DNA of 5,643 nucleotides from Microcaldota archaeon (GTDB taxonomy: Archaea; Micrarchaeota; Micrarchaeia; Anstonellales; Anstonellaceae): assembly GCA_026396335.1 (NCBI GenBank), contig JAPLWZ010000006.1, positions 1 to 5,643 on the forward strand, written 5' to 3'. Made by a program: the position numbers and the translations under genes. Positions 4,121-5,643 of this stretch are shown here, piece after piece. Numbering within the stretch: position 1 is the stretch's first letter; each line of letters begins with the position of its first letter. Below the pieces are notes generated by a model. The model worked only from the letters and a program-made list of their open reading frames with translations, made no database searches and had not been told where the DNA came from.

Positions 4121-5482
4121 ATGGGAAAAACATACATTGACACAGTCAAATATCTCGTTTATGCAAACGTGGATATCGAAGGGTTGGTGGAAAAGCCGGA
4201 CGTGGTCGGCGCAGTCTTCGGGCAGACCGAAGGGCTGCTTGGCGACGAGCTGGACCTCCGCGAACTCCAGAAAAACGGAAGAATAGGCAGGATTGAAGTG
4301 GACCTCCAGCCTCGTGGCGGAAGGAGTGTCGGCAAAATAAAACTGCCCTCCTCGCTTGACATGGTTGAAACCTGCATTCTCGCAGCTGCACTTGAAACTG
4401 TTGACCGCGTGGGGCCGTGCGAGGCAAGAATCGGGGTTGAGAAGATTGAGGACACCAGGAATTCCAAGAGGAAGGTGCTGGTGGACCGCGCAAAGACACT
4501 GCTCAAGAGCATGCTTACAAACGAAATACCCGAGAGCAAGGAAATCTCGGAGATGGTGCGCCAGGAAGTGAAGGTCGCAGAAATTTCTGAATACGGCCCT
4601 GAAAAGCTTCCGTGCGGGCCCAATATCGAGAAGGCAGATTCAATCGTTATTGTGGAAGGCAGGGCAGACGTGCTTGTCCTCCTAAAGAACGACATTACAA
4701 ACGTGGTTGCAGTGGGCGGCGCAAACGTGACAAATGCGATTGCAAAGCTTGCGCGCGAAAAGGAAGTCACTGTTTTCCTTGACGGCGACCGCGGCGGAGA
4801 CATTATCCTGAATGAATTGTCCCGCGTTGCTGACATTGACTTTGTGGCGCGCGCGCCTGCAGGCAAGGAAGTTGAGGAGCTCTCAAGAAAGGAACTCATC
4901 AAGTGCCTGAGGGCAAAAGTGCCGTTCGAGTCCGCGTCAAGCCCAGCCCCTTCACCTGGCGGTGATGAGCGCAGGGGCGGAAACGAATACCGGGAGCGCG
5001 ATCAGCGCGGCGGAAGGCGTGAAAGGTACGACGACCGCAGGCGCGACGATCGGCGCGAGGCGCCCAGGCGCGAGGAGCCAAATGTTCCCGCGCAAAGCGT
5101 GAGCGCACCATTGCCAATGCCCGTGCAGCAGATGGCGCAGCAGGAGATGCCCGTGCCTTCTCCGCCTGCAGATGAGCCAGCAGCATCAAACAAACTTGCA
5201 GAAGTGCCTGCACCGCTGCTTTCCTCTCTTGACGAGCTGGAAAACACGCTCCGTGCGCGCTTCTACAAAAGCTTGGCAATGTCTTTAGGAAGCCCGCGAA
5301 CGTACTCATATACACGAAGACGTAAGTGCGAATCAGGGGCTAGCTGCCCCATCTTTTTTCTTTTTTTTCTCTTTTTATTTTTCTTTTCCTCTCGATATTT
5401 TCCCGTTCTTCCCCCTCACCGCCATTCCGCACGCTTTTTCTTCCTTTTGCACCCTATTTTTGCGTGGTTGGTGCGCATATGA
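4121..5482 (+). CDS. dnaG: Archaeal DnaG (toprim protein), C-terminus disrupted
   Basis: Archaeal DnaG is a primase-like toprim protein that also associates with the RNA exosome. The N-terminal domain is well conserved (MGKTYIDTVKYLVYANVDIE, EKPDVVGAVFGQTEGLLG, residues 1-41; LQPRGGRSVGKIKLPSSLD, residues 62-80). The toprim domain covers about residues 173-255: VEGRADV with E179, and FLDGDRGGD with D221, D223 and D227. Residues 271-365 form a low-complexity linker, first R/D/E/G-rich, then P/Q/M-rich. A conserved-looking LDELENTLRARFY (370-382) begins the C-terminal domain. After codon 384 the frame runs into a phenylalanine-rich stretch encoded by the poly-T terminator, which cannot be authentic. 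The expected C-terminal motif and a stop codon lie in the -1 frame, ending at 5325. So the annotated end (5482) is only the open frame; the biological product probably ended at 5325. Confidence 0.88.
   Translation: MGKTYIDTVKYLVYANVDIEGLVEKPDVVGAVFGQTEGLLGDELDLRELQKNGRIGRIEVDLQPRGGRSVGKIKLPSSLDMVETCILAAALETVDRVGPCEARIGVEKIEDTRNSKRKVLVDRAKTLLKSMLTNEIPESKEISEMVRQEVKVAEISEYGPEKLPCGPNIEKADSIVIVEGRADVLVLLKNDITNVVAVGGANVTNAIAKLAREKEVTVFLDGDRGGDIILNELSRVADIDFVARAPAGKEVEELSRKELIKCLRAKVPFESASSPAPSPGGDERRGGNEYRERDQRGGRRERYDDRRRDDRREAPRREEPNVPAQSVSAPLPMPVQQMAQQEMPVPSPPADEPAASNKLAEVPAPLLSSLDELENTLRARFYKSLAMSLGSPRTYSYTRRRKCESGASCPIFFLFFLFLFFFSSRYFPVLPPHRHSARFFFLLHPIFAWLVRI
5269..5325 (+). pseudogene. dnaG: Out-of-frame remnant of the DnaG C-terminus
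   Basis: In the -1 frame relative to dnaG, starting at the AAG within AAAAGCTT, the sequence encodes KLGNVFRKPANVLIYTKT followed by TAA. Archaeal DnaG proteins characteristically end with a G-x-V-x-K-P-x-x-V-x-x-x-T pattern like this one. In intact proteins about 50-60 residues, including a conserved DGIITQ-like segment, separate it from the RARFY region seen just upstream; those residues are absent here. The terminator starts 11 bases after this stop codon, which supports it as the genuine gene end. Confidence 0.7.
5336..5400 (+). terminator. Stem-loop plus poly-T terminator of dnaG
   Basis: GGGGC (5336-5340) pairs with GCCCC (5346-5350) around TAGCT. A long T-rich tract follows directly, with runs of six to nine T (5353-5400). 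The position fits a gene ending at 5325 and conflicts with one ending at 5482. Confidence 0.75.
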
Positions 5483-5643
5483 ATTCACAGAAACTCATTG
5501 CTAACGTGTTCAATGCGAAAACTTGGCAGAAGAAGCGAAAGCAAGACCTAAGTGATTCGCTGAAAAAATACGAGCTCGAACTGAACAAAAAGCTTGCCTC
5601 GAAAACTCGTCTGAGAAAATTGGAAAACGTGCTTAATGAAGAC
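5479..5643 (+). CDS. Hypothetical lysine-rich protein, N-terminal part only
   Basis: The frame opens at the ATG at 5479, with GGTG five bases upstream (5470-5473), and runs off the window after 55 codons. The fragment is basic and helix-prone (MNSQKLIANVFNAKTWQKK, then alternating K/E/L/R residues), and could be the start of a coiled coil. I do not recognise the family. The ATG overlaps the TGA at 5480-5482 that ends the run-on dnaG frame, but this is probably coincidence because the dnaG terminator lies between. A pyrimidine-rich stretch with a poor TATA match (CCTATTTTTG, about 5450-5459) precedes it. Confidence 0.55.
   Translation, partial: MNSQKLIANVFNAKTWQKKRKQDLSDSLKKYELELNKKLASKTRLRKLENVLNED

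Noticed and set aside
4159..4902. Long minus-strand frame (247 codons) opposite dnaG
   Set aside because: Its serine-rich product is the expected antisense artefact of a conserved, well-identified dnaG coding strand.
5269..5274. HindIII site AAGCTT at the dnaG joint as a cloning ligation scar
   Set aside because: AAGCTT occurs several other times in the window (for example near 181, 1195, 1460, 4603, 4745 and 5588), so a site at the joint is not evidence of library construction.

Overview
The window looks archaeal. It carries an archaeal-type DnaG (toprim) protein, a Holliday junction resolvase Hjc, and a CBS-pair protein ending in a zinc ribbon. It also has TATA-like promoters, GGTGA-type ribosome binding sites, T-rich terminators, and what reads as a box C/D guide RNA. 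Short genes, tight spacing and a middling GC content would suit a small-genome lineage (DPANN-like), but that is inference and no marker here settles it.

Layout, left to right. A 12-helix MFS-type transporter (41-1159, +) is followed by a TATA-driven small basic protein (1314-1532, +). Convergent to these is a minus-strand block read from right to left: a CBS-domain/zinc-ribbon protein (2741-2199), then hjc (2100-1714). Six bases after the hjc stop codon comes a candidate box C/D sRNA (1707-1605). A divergent promoter region near 2830 separates the CBS gene from a 54-residue two-helix membrane protein (2866-3030, +). That gene converges on an unrecognised 128-residue protein (3428-3042, -). 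A roughly 400-base gene-free stretch (3429-3830) holds two divergent TATA boxes, a possible structured RNA and a structured leader. It is followed by the operon of a DUF167/YggU-family gene (3831-4115) and dnaG (from 4121). A stem-loop plus a long pyrimidine tract ends dnaG, and a truncated lysine-rich gene starts at 5479.

Three things stand out. (1) The C/D sRNA has all four boxes, two guides of 11 and 12 nt and a closing terminal stem. It also carries a 47-nt two-hairpin insert between D' and C', where archaeal sRNAs normally have only a few nucleotides. (2) The 3' end of dnaG is damaged: the reading frame runs on through the terminator. The true-looking C-terminal motif and stop codon lie in the -1 frame immediately after an AAGCTT, and about 50-60 residues of the usual C-terminal domain appear to be missing. 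This could be a real deletion or an assembly error. (3) Several genes (CBS, hjc, DUF167-dnaG) have back-to-back hairpins between the predicted promoter and the start codon, the clearest being the CBS leader.

Functionally the window mixes information processing (DnaG, Hjc, guide RNA) with transport and small-molecule sensing (MFS, CBS). I see no mobile element, CRISPR array, rRNA or tRNA.
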